In this document: positions 25,260 to 33,756 of the stretch, piece after piece | How the letters are laid out: each line of letters begins with the position of its first letter | Numbering within the stretch: the first letter of the stretch is position 1 | NCBI GenBank assembly: GCA_902825945.1 | Contig: CADECY010000084.1 | Location: 5,459-42,347, forward strand | Length of the DNA: 36,889 nt | Source: an uncultured Acidobacteriota bacterium | GTDB taxonomy: Bacteria > Acidobacteriota > Terriglobia > Bryobacterales > Bryobacteraceae | Direction: 5' to 3' | Notes under the pieces: model-generated | Database searches by the model: none | Told to the model about the DNA's origin: nothing | The model's input: the letters and a program-made list of their open reading frames with translations, nothing else | Program-made: the position numbers and the translations under genes

Positions 25260-28200
25260 CTACTTCGGCGAAACCGCCGAAACCGTCTCCTTCTTTTTCG
25301 GCAGCAGGCTGCTCAACGCTTCGCGCAGATTCGCGACCGCAGTCAAGATCGCCGCGACGATACCGAATCCCGCGGTGAGACCCGACTGCAGACCGGGCTG
25401 AGTCGTCAGAACGAAGAACGCAATCACGATGAGCACTCCGATGAGAAGCTTTCGCACGTAACGCCAACTGTGGCCCGCACTTACCTGCTCCCAATCGTGC
25501 ATGCGGTCTCGAATCACCTCGTCATGGACGCGTGTCGAGAGAAAATCCGCGAGTTCCGCGGTGCGAGGCTCGAGGTCCGGATTCAGGTGCAGGAAGCCCT
25601 TGTTCACGAGGTCCTTGACGGCGTCCGCTTGCCACGGGTTCGACATGTGGTCCCGCGATATCTGCAGCAGCAGATTCTGCTGCTCGTCGGTCAGTTCGTT
25701 CCACGCACGCGCCCAATCCACCGCGCCGCTGGCTTCACCGGCTGGCTCCGGTGAATGGAGATTGGCGAGGAACAGGTGATCCGAGCTCCAATGGATCCAC
25801 CACAACGCGAGCGTGAACAGCAGGGCCATCGGCAACACGGCCCACCAGCGCATCCAACCGGGCGGCCAATAGGCCGCGTCGAATTCCTGCTCTCGTAACC
25901 GCACGCCCGTTTCGGTGAGAATCGGCAGCCAGTCGCCCAGATGTTCGGCCCATTCGATGGCCCAATGCTGGAAGCCTCCACCGGTCGTCTCGGCGCTTGC
26001 GTGAAACGGCATCGGAGCCGTTACCTGGTAGTGCTGGCCGCGGATGTTAACGATCCGGGTTCCCTCGCGACCGGGCCGCTCCTCATCCCGTGTCTCCTTG
26101 CGCACAGCTTGCGCCACGTCCAGCCGCTGCTGCTCCACCCATGCGCGCTCGGTTTGCACGATCTTCCCAAATTCATGTGAGAGTGTGAGACGAAAAATCG
26201 CGACGGCGGGTCCAATCACGGCGACGATCGTGAGCAGCGCCCAATGTCCGCCGCGGAACCAGAGCGCCTCGGACCGCTCCCTCCCAGCGCCCTTTTCGTG
26301 CGTGAACCGGTAGTTGAAAATTCCGATCAGGACCACCGCGACCGGTCCGGCGAGAAAGACACTGTCGCCGTGGCCGGACATCCGGACTACCACCGCAAGC
26401 ACGAGCCATGCACCCAGCAGCCAGGTCTGCCACCTGTAAAATCGATCCAGCGATTTCCGTGGCCACAACCAAGTCCCGCTCCGGCAGGCGCCATGGAGAC
26501 GCGAGTTCAACTCGAGGGCGATTGCCGCCGCGGTCCAGGCGAGCACCAGCGCCAGAAGCAGCACGATACTGGACAGGAAGACGTAAGCAACGGTCGCAAC
26601 TTCGGCGGAGGTGTCGCGAAAGGTGATGAGAAACAGATGGCTGGGGCGGGGCGGTCCTTCCGGCACGAAACCCGTGAAGGGCTGGACATAGAGACGGTGG
26701 TCCCGTTCCCGATAGGAAGTCCTGACATGGCCCTTCGCACCGGCCATCACCAGGGATTTGAGCCCAGCCGAATCTCCCAGCTCCGCATACAGATTCTCGC
26801 GTAGCGAGAGGCGCCGGTCGGAGTGATAGAGCACCGCGCCCTCGCGGTTCATCAGCGCGAAGCCGTAACCGGCTGGCAGCGGTTGGCGGTCGAGCGACAT
26901 GATGTGGGCGCTCAAGACCGCGACCAAGTCTCCACCCTGCCGGCACCGGCTCTGAATCGACACGAATGTATAGAACTTCCCGTCCGTCAGTGATCTCGCG
27001 GGACCGATGAAGAAGGGCGGCCCCTCCGGCCCCTGGAACAAGCTCTTCTGCCGCACCGCCTGAAAATAGGATCGGATGCGGACGAGTTGGTTTCTGCCCA
27101 CCGGGTCCGACGTAAGCTTGTAGACCTGCATGCCGTCCGGGCCGATCCAGGCGACTTGTTCCGCCGCGACGAGCCGGGTTTCATCCGGCGGCGGCAGCGG
27201 CGCCGTGTCTGTGCCGAGCCAATCGGCGAACGGCGTCTTGCTCTGCCCGCAATCCGGAAGGAGCGTCTCGCGGGCCTTTCGGTCGTAGTCCGCCAAGAGT
27301 TGGACTGCCTGGCTGGTCTCCTTGGCGAAGCGCTCCGCCAGTTGGGCATTCAGGTCCACCAGCCCTCGATCGGCCACCGCGCTGAAGCGGACGAACCCAT
27401 CGAGCGCCAGGATCGAAAAGGCACATAACACGAGCACCGCGCCGGAGCCGAGATAGAGCAAGAACGCATCGATCAGGCGGAATCGTTCCCGGCGGTCGAG
27501 CGAGTAGAGCTTGATGAACGGCGATCCAAACAGGCCCAGGAAAAACAGAAACACGAGAAGCGTGATCGAGTACGTCTCCACTTGAAAGGCCCGGCGAAGC
27601 AGCCCGGTCTTGGGTACCAGACCGCCGACCACGAGCTTTGTCTCCGCGAGCACCACCGGCTGGAGATAGACCTCTTCCGATTGGCCGCCGAGCGAAATTC
27701 CAAACCGGGAACCTCCCGCCGTGAGCTGCTCGAAGGTAGGCTTGTCGTCCTTGGCGAAGATCTCCTTCAAATTCGTGATCGCGACTCCCTCTCCTTCGTC
27801 GGGTGTCCGTTCTCGAAAGTTCTGTTCGTGCCAACTCAGCCCTCGGCGCCAGCGGCGGCTCTGAGGCGCTTCCTGATAGATGATCTCGCCCGTACTCTTG
27901 GCGACGAAAACCAGCCGGAAGGATTCCGGGAATGCCAACTCGGCCAGAATCGCTTCGAGCAGGACCCGAAACCGCGCCGTTCCACCAACCGTGATTTTGG
28001 TGGTGATCGCCAGTCCGTCGCTGGCGTCGAGCTTGGCGTTCCTGTCGGTCTCGCCACCCTTGAATGACGCGCAGCCCTTCGGTGAAACCAACTCGAGATA
28101 GGGCTGATCTGCGTCGAACCGGCAGATGTCGGACGCCTTGTTCACCGTGTCGATCGCGTTCCGGACCACGATCGCGATCTCGCGCCCTTCGAGCGCGAGT

Positions 28201-28328
28201 TCATGCTGATTCAGCCGGTGCAGGTCCTCATACTGCTTGTACGCATAGAGAAGATAGGCGGATCCCAACAGCAGCGCCGCCCAGATCGGCCACCGGTACG
28301 ACGGAAGTCTCGCAAGTGTCGCTGCCAT
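25260..28328 (-). CDS. Very large multi-span membrane protein with three extracytoplasmic sensor-like regions
   Basis: 1022 residues; family not recognised. About ten membrane spans are visible near 14-30, 253-273, 287-309, 577-605, 636-650, 657-672, 695-715, 829-847, 960-976 and 984-1000. They leave three large loops: 31-250, 310-576 and 716-828. The first two have the alternating strand pattern of Cache/PAS-like sensors (FRLVFVAKSTGEIIYQEAP; GYGFALMNREGAVLYHSDRR then SYRERDHRLYVQPFTGF, like the repeat end of a double Cache). Residues ~870-935 form a soluble helical, winged-helix-like region (WNELTDEQQNLLLQI, AVKDLVNKGFLHLNP). No histidine kinase, GGDEF, methyl-acceptor or phosphatase domain is present. 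Ribosome site GAGGTGGT precedes the ATG, with TACAAT (28349-28344) as a possible -10. Confidence 0.75.
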   Translation of the reverse strand: MAATLARLPSYRWPIWAALLLGSAYLLYAYKQYEDLHRLNQHELALEGREIAIVVRNAIDTVNKASDICRFDADQPYLELVSPKGCASFKGGETDRNAKLDASDGLAITTKITVGGTARFRVLLEAILAELAFPESFRLVFVAKSTGEIIYQEAPQSRRWRRGLSWHEQNFRERTPDEGEGVAITNLKEIFAKDDKPTFEQLTAGGSRFGISLGGQSEEVYLQPVVLAETKLVVGGLVPKTGLLRRAFQVETYSITLLVFLFFLGLFGSPFIKLYSLDRRERFRLIDAFLLYLGSGAVLVLCAFSILALDGFVRFSAVADRGLVDLNAQLAERFAKETSQAVQLLADYDRKARETLLPDCGQSKTPFADWLGTDTAPLPPPDETRLVAAEQVAWIGPDGMQVYKLTSDPVGRNQLVRIRSYFQAVRQKSLFQGPEGPPFFIGPARSLTDGKFYTFVSIQSRCRQGGDLVAVLSAHIMSLDRQPLPAGYGFALMNREGAVLYHSDRRLSLRENLYAELGDSAGLKSLVMAGAKGHVRTSYRERDHRLYVQPFTGFVPEGPPRPSHLFLITFRDTSAEVATVAYVFLSSIVLLLALVLAWTAAAIALELNSRLHGACRSGTWLWPRKSLDRFYRWQTWLLGAWLVLAVVVRMSGHGDSVFLAGPVAVVLIGIFNYRFTHEKGAGRERSEALWFRGGHWALLTIVAVIGPAVAIFRLTLSHEFGKIVQTERAWVEQQRLDVAQAVRKETRDEERPGREGTRIVNIRGQHYQVTAPMPFHASAETTGGGFQHWAIEWAEHLGDWLPILTETGVRLREQEFDAAYWPPGWMRWWAVLPMALLFTLALWWIHWSSDHLFLANLHSPEPAGEASGAVDWARAWNELTDEQQNLLLQISRDHMSNPWQADAVKDLVNKGFLHLNPDLEPRTAELADFLSTRVHDEVIRDRMHDWEQVSAGHSWRYVRKLLIGVLIVIAFFVLTTQPGLQSGLTAGFGIVAAILTAVANLREALSSLLPKKKETVSAVSPK

Positions 28329-28376
28329 CAGACCACCTCATGGATTGTATGCCATGAAGGACGTCACCCGTTAGAA

Positions 28377-28417
28377 CGGCCGCGCGGGAGAGATCCCTTT
28401 TCGGGTCTCACCGGCCG
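28377..28417 (-). terminator. Probable hairpin terminator after the chitinase-like gene
   Basis: Outer arms CGGCC (28377-28381) and GGCCG (28413-28417) enclose an inner bulged stem GAGA(T)CCC (28390-28397) / GGGTCTC (28403-28409) with a TTTTC loop. It lies just past the stop of the GH18 gene and before the next gene on the same strand. No clear T-tract follows, so it could equally be an mRNA-stability hairpin. Confidence 0.4.
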
Positions 28418-28424
28418 GGCAGCG

Positions 28425-29978
28425 TCAATTCCCGGCGAAAATCTTGAAGATGTTGGTGAACGCCCACGGAGACTGGACGACTCCGCTGCAGGCCGGCGAA
28501 ACCGTGGGGCTTCCTGAGCACTGCTGATCGCGGCCGGTGGACCACATCGCCAGCATCCCGATATTGTTCTGCTGCGCGGCGGTCAGAAGAGCACTCGCAT
28601 CGGCAAGCGTGAACACTTCCGGTACCACGTCATTCAACCCGATCATCGGCGTGATGCCCACCATCAGGCGGACCTGAGCGTCCGTCCGCGACGCGCCGTA
28701 CAGGCTCTTCAACTGGTTGATCGTCGCGAGCATCGCATTCACCGCGTGCGTGCCCATCTGGTAGGGATCGAAGCTCGCGCCGTAATCCATCGCCATCACG
28801 TTCACCTTGCCAATGTTGACGCCGTTCGAAATCGCGTTCTGTAACAGCGCGATGCCGCCAGAGGTGAGTCCGGAGGGCAGCACCGGCAGCGTGTACTGAA
28901 CAATGAGGGTGCGGTTGGCGCTCGCCGCGGCTGCCTGCAATCCGGCGATCGCCTTGTTGCGCCGGTCTATCGAAGCGGAGTCGCCGAGGGCGGCACCCTC
29001 GACATCGAAATCGACGCGTGTCAGGCCATAGGTATCAATTACCGACTGATATTGCACCTGCAGAGCGGAGACCGTCGAGCAGGCTTGCGCGAGTTCGCTG
29101 CCCGCGGCTCCGCCGAAGCTCGCGATGACATCCCCGCCGAGCGACCGCAGCGAGGCGATGTCGCTCGCCATGAATCCCTGCGACATCGTGTAGTAGCCGC
29201 CCCAACTCGCCTGGCAGCCTGAACCCGCCACGACGAATCCGAGCGAGAAGTACTTCGAACCTGTCTGCGTCGCGATGCTGGTCAGCGAGGGCGTAGGCCA
29301 CAAGGTGACGTCCGTGTACGGCGCGAAGACCCGCATGGGCCAAGAGGAGGGGGTGCCGCCTCCCGCCGTCGTCGATCCCGTGGCCGGGCTCGACGGCAAC
29401 GAGCTTCCGAAGACCGTAACCGCAGCGACGGTGAACGAATAGCTCGTCGAGGGCGCCAGTCCGCTGGCCGTGTACACGGTGGTGGTCAGGCCGGCCACCA
29501 CCTGAGCTCCGTCGCGAAACACGCTGTAGGTCACGCTGCATCCGGAGGGCGGAGCCACCGCGTTCCACTGCAAGCTGATCGTTGAACTCGACGAGGAGGT
29601 TACCGCGAGTCCGGCCGGCGTGGGCGGGTAAGCCGTGCAGGCTCCGCCGGGCGTGGTGGCGGTGACCGGGGTGCTCAGCGCGGACACATTGCCGGCGTTG
29701 TCGCGTGCCCTCACGGCGAATTGGTAGGCCGTCGAGGCGGCAAGGCCTCCCGCGAGAAAACTCGTCGACGCTGAGGTTCCCGCGGCAGCCCCATTGCGGA
29801 AGATGTCGTAGCCCGCGATGCCCGAGCCGTTCTTGAAGTCCGAAGACGCCGTCCAAGTCAGCGTCACGGAATTCGAAGTGATCGAACTGGCACGGAGATC
29901 ACGCGGGACGGTTGGCGGCTTGGTATCCGCCGCCCAGAGGCTCATTCCCAACGAACAGATCAGGTAAACAACGCGCAC
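28425..29978 (-). CDS. Secreted GH18 chitinase-like enzyme with two fibronectin type III domains
   Basis: 517 residues from the GTG at 29978, preferred over the ATG at 30029 because GGGAGG stands the right distance before it and a signal peptide (RVVYLICSLGMSLWA) follows at once. Domains: FN3 at about 20-110 (PPTVPRDLRASSITSNSVTL), FN3 at about 118-205 (GLAPSTSYSFTVAAVTVFG), then a GH18 barrel at about 215-517. The catalytic strand reads TRVDFDVEG, giving D323, D325 and the acid E327; the first aspartate of the usual DGxDxDxE motif is replaced, as in the known VDFDxEG subgroup of bacterial chitinases. Conserved VMAMDYGASFD matches the later GH18 strand. It likely cleaves chitin or a GlcNAc polymer outside the cell, with the FN3 domains acting as spacers. 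Confidence 0.85.
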   Translation of the reverse strand: MRVVYLICSLGMSLWAADTKPPTVPRDLRASSITSNSVTLTWTASSDFKNGSGIAGYDIFRNGAAAGTSASTSFLAGGLAASTAYQFAVRARDNAGNVSALSTPVTATTPGGACTAYPPTPAGLAVTSSSSSTISLQWNAVAPPSGCSVTYSVFRDGAQVVAGLTTTVYTASGLAPSTSYSFTVAAVTVFGSSLPSSPATGSTTAGGGTPSSWPMRVFAPYTDVTLWPTPSLTSIATQTGSKYFSLGFVVAGSGCQASWGGYYTMSQGFMASDIASLRSLGGDVIASFGGAAGSELAQACSTVSALQVQYQSVIDTYGLTRVDFDVEGAALGDSASIDRRNKAIAGLQAAAASANRTLIVQYTLPVLPSGLTSGGIALLQNAISNGVNIGKVNVMAMDYGASFDPYQMGTHAVNAMLATINQLKSLYGASRTDAQVRLMVGITPMIGLNDVVPEVFTLADASALLTAAQQNNIGMLAMWSTGRDQQCSGSPTVSPACSGVVQSPWAFTNIFKIFAGN

Positions 29979-30000
29979 AACGACATCCTCCCTTTGGGGG

Positions 30001-30036
30001 ATCGTACGCTGTCCGTTCGGACAGTGCAATCGTACG
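30001..30036 (-). promoter_or_regulatory. Compact dyad framed by direct repeats upstream of the GH18 gene
   Basis: A perfect inverted repeat CTGTCCG-TT-CGGACAG (30009-30024) is flanked on both sides by ATCGTACG (30001-30008 and 30029-30036), itself containing the palindrome CGTACG. It sits 23-58 bases before the GTG start of the GH18 gene and downstream of the DUF1501 stop. The symmetry and position suggest a transcription-factor operator, perhaps with two kinds of half-site; an RNA hairpin (terminator for the upstream gene) is the alternative. Confidence 0.5.
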
Positions 30037-30073
30037 CCAGTCCTGGAGCGCTCGTACTAAGGAGATTACGAAG

Positions 30074-31516
30074 CTACGCGAACAGCCCCTGGACCGGAGT
30101 GCCTTCGACCAGCGCTCGTGGCTGCTTCAAGTCGTTCAGCACCTCCATTCGCGGATTGATCCCAAGCGCGTGATAAATCGTCGCGACCAAGTCCACCGGA
30201 TGAACCGCTTTGTCGGCCGGCGAGGACGCCTGCGCATCCGAGGCGCCATATTGATATCCGCGATGAGTGCCCGCGCCCGCGACAACCGCCGTGTAGCAAT
30301 ACGGCCAGTGATCGCGGCCATCGGGCGAATTCACGTTGCCCGAAGTCGATACTCCGAGCTTCGGCGAACGTCCGAATTCACCGGTCACCACGACGAGCGT
30401 GTCCTTGAGCAGCCCGCGCTGATCCATATCCTCGATCAAGCCCGAAAGCGCCCGGTCGAGCTTCGGGCAGTGCAGGTTCTTCAACGGCCCGAAATTGGCG
30501 GCGTGTGTATCCCAAGCATCGGTTTCCGGATTTCCGTTTGCCACCGAAGGCCAGTTCACTTGCACGAATCGCGTGCCCGCTTCGATCAGCCGGCGCGCCA
30601 TCAGCATGCTCTGTCCGAAGGTGTGGCGTCCATAACGCTCGCGCATCTTTTCGGACTCTTTGTTCAGATCGAACGCGTCGCGTGCCTTACCCGAAAGCAC
30701 CAGGTCGAACGCCTTCTCGTAATATTCGTTCAGCGCGTACGAGCTAACCGCCTTCTCGAGATCCTTCATCGATCCGTTGATGCCCTTGAGCAGCTCGAAG
30801 CGATCCTTCATGCGCTCGTTCGATACCTCGGGCCGCATCGTCAGGTCTTCGAGCCGCACGTCCTTGTTCGGATCCTGATAGAGGCGATACGGGTCGTGCG
30901 CTTTCCCGAGGAAACCCGCTGCGCCGCCCTTTCCGATCACGTTCGATTCCTGTAGCGGACGCGGCATCTCGACGAAAGGCAGCATCGGTCCATCGGGCGG
31001 CAGCATGCGGCCGATATGGCAGCCCATGTGCGGAAAGTCGCGCGGCGAGGGCGGTTCGAGCTGGCCGGAGGGCGACACCTTGTCCGGCGCCCAACCCGTC
31101 ATCATCTGATACATCGCCGCCGTGTGATTGAACAGGCCGACTGGCGTGTAGCTCATCGAGCGGATGAGCGTCACCTTGTCCATCGCGTTGGCGAGCATCG
31201 GCATCGTCTCGCTCACCTGGATGCCATCGACTTTGGTCTTGATCGCCTTGAACTCGCCGCGAATGTTCGACGGCGCTTCCGGCTTTGGATCCCAGATGTC
31301 GATGTGGCTCGGTCCGCCTTGCAGGAAGACCATGATCACCGATTTCGCCTTCGCGTTCGGTTTCGCCTCCGCGCGCGCCGCGGGCGCGGCCTGCGCCTGC
31401 ATGCGCAAAACGTCGGGTAGACTCAGGCCCATCAGCCCGATTCCGCCGACTCGCAACAATTCACGGCGTGACCAGCCGTCGCACGTGCGTCCAGGACGCC
31501 CAGGAATGGACAACAT
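30074..31516 (-). CDS. DUF1501 protein, Tat-exported (second copy)
   Basis: 480 residues from the ATG at 31516; an in-frame ATG at 31543 would overlap the gene before it. A twin-arginine signal (WSRRELLRVGGIGLMGLSLP) follows a short basic N-terminus. DUF1501 blocks are complete: SVIMVFLQGGPSHIDIWDPKP, NIRGEFKAIKTKVDGIQVSE, WDTHAANFGPLKNLHCPKLD, VVVTGEFGRSPKLGV, GRDHWPYCYTAVVAG and ATIYHALGINP. It is ~60 residues longer than the other DUF1501 protein in the window and only distantly similar, so they are not recent duplicates. Here too no DUF1549/DUF1553 partner is adjacent; the upstream neighbour, 10 bases away on the same strand, is a RidA-like protein. Exported folded, function unproven. Confidence 0.9.
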   Translation of the reverse strand: MLSIPGRPGRTCDGWSRRELLRVGGIGLMGLSLPDVLRMQAQAAPAARAEAKPNAKAKSVIMVFLQGGPSHIDIWDPKPEAPSNIRGEFKAIKTKVDGIQVSETMPMLANAMDKVTLIRSMSYTPVGLFNHTAAMYQMMTGWAPDKVSPSGQLEPPSPRDFPHMGCHIGRMLPPDGPMLPFVEMPRPLQESNVIGKGGAAGFLGKAHDPYRLYQDPNKDVRLEDLTMRPEVSNERMKDRFELLKGINGSMKDLEKAVSSYALNEYYEKAFDLVLSGKARDAFDLNKESEKMRERYGRHTFGQSMLMARRLIEAGTRFVQVNWPSVANGNPETDAWDTHAANFGPLKNLHCPKLDRALSGLIEDMDQRGLLKDTLVVVTGEFGRSPKLGVSTSGNVNSPDGRDHWPYCYTAVVAGAGTHRGYQYGASDAQASSPADKAVHPVDLVATIYHALGINPRMEVLNDLKQPRALVEGTPVQGLFA

Positions 31517-31526
31517 GATGGCCCTA

Positions 31527-32279
31527 TTATACGTCCAGAACAACCTCTTTGGAGCAGCCCCGCAAATCCATCTCGTATTCGATGGTTTCGATCGGCGGCC
31601 GCGAGTAGTGCCACGTCATCCCGTGGATCTGCCCTTTGCCCGCGGGCTTGAGGATTTCGCTCACCAGATAGCTGTGAATATCGAACATCGTGTAGATCTC
31701 GCTCACGGTGACCAGATCCCAATTCACGCCGAGTCCGTTCAGACGGCCCGTCATCAAACCCATCACGAAACGCGCCTTCTCTCGCAGCGCTTCGACCGAC
31801 GTTTCTCCCCGCCGCACGACGTCCTTCGGGTCGAGAGAGCCTTCGGGCAACTCGCCAGCGCCCGCCACGATGAACGTCTTGCGCTTCACCTGCGAAGGAA
31901 TCGTGTAGGAGAAGGCGTAGATCGATGGCTCGGCGGGCGGATTCACCACCGGCGCGATATTGGTGCGCGCCACCGGATTCAAACCGTCGAGGAAAATGCC
32001 CCAGCCTTCGAGCACCTTGACGTAGCCCGCGTTGAACTGGCTGAAGCCGGGAAACGTGAACGGCTTCGGCGAACGAAGCTCCATCGCGCACAGCGCGGTC
32101 AGCGGACGTCCAACGGCCTTTAGCCGCGCGGCCACCAAGTCGAAGCCTTGCTTCAAGGGCACGGGCTGAAGGAAGCGGGCATGCTCCACTTCATGTCCGG
32201 CGTTTGCGACCACGCCCGCCGAGTACGGGGCGATTCCCTTGAGGAAGGAGTAGTTTCCTTTTGGATTGTTGATGAGCAT
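31527..32279 (-). CDS. Protein with a RidA-like C-terminal region
   Basis: 250 residues from the ATG at 32279, chosen because the open frame before it overlaps the pseudouridine synthase in a region with no conserved character. The N-terminal half (NNPKGNYSFLKGIAPYSAGV, SPKPFTFPGFSQFNAGYV) and the C-terminal half (ETSVEALREKARFVMGLM, GRLNGLGVNWDLVTVSEIYT) look like two repeats of the YjgF/RidA fold, in which a helix is followed by a D(L/V)V strand. RidA proteins deaminate reactive enamines and imines. The key arginine of RidA is not evident in its usual place, so activity is doubtful and the assignment is tentative. Cotranscription with the pseudouridine synthase and DUF1501 genes is likely. 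Confidence 0.55.
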   Translation of the reverse strand: MLINNPKGNYSFLKGIAPYSAGVVANAGHEVEHARFLQPVPLKQGFDLVAARLKAVGRPLTALCAMELRSPKPFTFPGFSQFNAGYVKVLEGWGIFLDGLNPVARTNIAPVVNPPAEPSIYAFSYTIPSQVKRKTFIVAGAGELPEGSLDPKDVVRRGETSVEALREKARFVMGLMTGRLNGLGVNWDLVTVSEIYTMFDIHSYLVSEILKPAGKGQIHGMTWHYSRPPIETIEYEMDLRGCSKEVVLDV

Positions 32280-33015
32280 CGGTATCGAGTCCAGTCGTGA
32301 CGCGCAGGGCAGCCACTTCGGGCGCCGAGAGCATCCGGTATTTTCCCATCTGCAAGTCACCGATCGCGAGTGGGCCGAACCGCGTTCGCACCAGTTTCAA
32401 AACATGGCTGCCGATGGCTTCCACCATCCGCCGCACTTGACGGTTCCGTCCCTCGGTGAGGGTGATCTCGAAGAATGTGTACTTCTCACTATCTCTCACT
32501 CGCGACACTTTCGCCGGACGCGTGGGCCCATCGTCGAGCGTCACGCCCTGCCGCAGCGATTCCAGTTGTTCCTCGCTCAGACGCGTGGACGCCTTCACGA
32601 GATAGGTTTTCGGCGCGTGCCATTTTGGATCCATCAGGCGATCGGCAAGTTCGTTGTCGTTGGTGAGCAGCAGCAAACCGCTCGTGTCGAGATCCAGGCG
32701 GCCAACCGTGCCCACGAATCCCGCCACGCCCGCGAGCAAGTCGTAGACCGTCGGACGACCGTCCGGATCCTTGTACGCTGTGATGTAGCCTTTCGGCTTG
32801 TAGAGCAGGACGTAGAGCGGCGCCGCGGCGCGCAGCGGCTTGCCGTCGAGAGTGATCTTGTCGCGCTCGGGGTCGACCCAATCGTCGGCCGATTTCGCCA
32901 ACGCTCCGTTGATACGGATGCGCCCCGCCTTCACCCAGTCGCGAGCTTCGGTGCGAGACCCGAGCCCCGCCTTCGAGATCACGCGGTCGATCGTCTTGAG
33001 TACCGGTTGCGGCAA
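32191..33015 (-). CDS. RsuA/RluB/RluE/RluF-family pseudouridine synthase
   Basis: 274 residues with a TTG start 6 bases after the Uma2 stop (AGGCG as ribosome site). An N-terminal S4 RNA-binding domain (RVISKAGLGSRTEARDWVKAGRIRI) is followed by the catalytic domain. The catalytic aspartate lies in GRLDLDTSGLLLLTND (about 105-120), and the second conserved block is LTEGRNRQVRRMVEAIG. It modifies a uridine in 23S or 16S rRNA; RluB-like is most likely from the S4 domain and length. The last ~35 residues (after EVAALR) form a basic tail that overlaps the beginning of the next gene by 89 bases, an unusually long overlap. Confidence 0.9.
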   Translation of the reverse strand: MPQPVLKTIDRVISKAGLGSRTEARDWVKAGRIRINGALAKSADDWVDPERDKITLDGKPLRAAAPLYVLLYKPKGYITAYKDPDGRPTVYDLLAGVAGFVGTVGRLDLDTSGLLLLTNDNELADRLMDPKWHAPKTYLVKASTRLSEEQLESLRQGVTLDDGPTRPAKVSRVRDSEKYTFFEITLTEGRNRQVRRMVEAIGSHVLKLVRTRFGPLAIGDLQMGKYRMLSAPEVAALRVTTGLDTDAHQQSKRKLLLPQGNRPVLGGRGRKRRT

Positions 33016-33021
33016 GGTCGC

Positions 33022-33621
33022 CTATTCGAGACCGGCCAGCCGGAACCGTGCATCCGGCGCGGCCAGGGGAGCGATCTCTTCCTGCGCCTCATAGGCGGCC
33101 ACGCTCTGATAGTGTCCACCGGCGGGAACCCGATGAACGATGATCCGGTTGCGCGAAACATCGGCGACCCAGTACTCCGCGATTCCGGCGCGAGCATAGA
33201 GGTCGGCCTTGACGCTCATGTCGAAGGAGAAGCTCGAATCGGCGACTTCGATTAGCAACCGGATCTCCGCTGGAATCGGATCCCGATGGCGATACTCTTT
33301 CGACGCTTCCGCCACTAGGCATAGGTCTGGCTGAGGCCAACTCGTGGGGTTGTCCTCCGGGCGGACATCGATGGGCATCTGGTTGCGCACCCGGCTCGCG
33401 CCGAATGTTCCCATGAGCCAGTCCGCGAGAAGCGTCAGGAGCCAGGAATGCGGCGGAAGAGCACCCATCTTGTCGATCAATTCTCCCTCGATGAGTTCGT
33501 ACCGCTGGCCCTCGAAGACTCCGGCCTTCTCGGCGATCTCACATTCGCGGCGCGTCCATCGCTTCCGCCGCGGCAGGGAAACCGCTGGCGCGACGGGCTC
33601 GGCTGGAAGCGTCACGGGCAT
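33022..33621 (-). CDS. Uma2-family (DUF820) PD-(D/E)XK protein
   Basis: 199 residues, normal for the family. The helical start RRKRWTRRECEIAEKAGVFEG is followed by YELIEGELIDKMGALPPHS. The restriction-endonuclease-like core gives WPQPDLCLV (D99), IRLLIEVADSS (E125) and SVKADLYARAGIAEYWVAD (K138). Uma2 proteins are highly amplified in cyanobacteria, chloroflexi and acidobacteria; nuclease activity is assumed from the fold and the biological role is unknown. Position directly upstream of a TTG-started pseudouridine synthase suggests readthrough transcription. A broken copy of the same family lies upstream on the same strand. Confidence 0.87.
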   Translation of the reverse strand: MPVTLPAEPVAPAVSLPRRKRWTRRECEIAEKAGVFEGQRYELIEGELIDKMGALPPHSWLLTLLADWLMGTFGASRVRNQMPIDVRPEDNPTSWPQPDLCLVAEASKEYRHRDPIPAEIRLLIEVADSSFSFDMSVKADLYARAGIAEYWVADVSRNRIIVHRVPAGGHYQSVAAYEAQEEIAPLAAPDARFRLAGLE

Positions 33622-33756
33622 TTGCTTCGATTGTATCGCTCATGCCCCCGCTGGGAGCAGATCCACAGGCAGTCGCGTTCGGTAAGCGGACTGATCGGCT
33701 CCGAACATCGCAACACTTTCGGTAGCTGCCGGACTCCGGCGAGCGGTGGACTAAGA

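Noticed and set aside
29912..30955. 347-codon plus-strand frame
   Set aside because: Antisense to DUF1501 and covers the dyad; no domain recognised.
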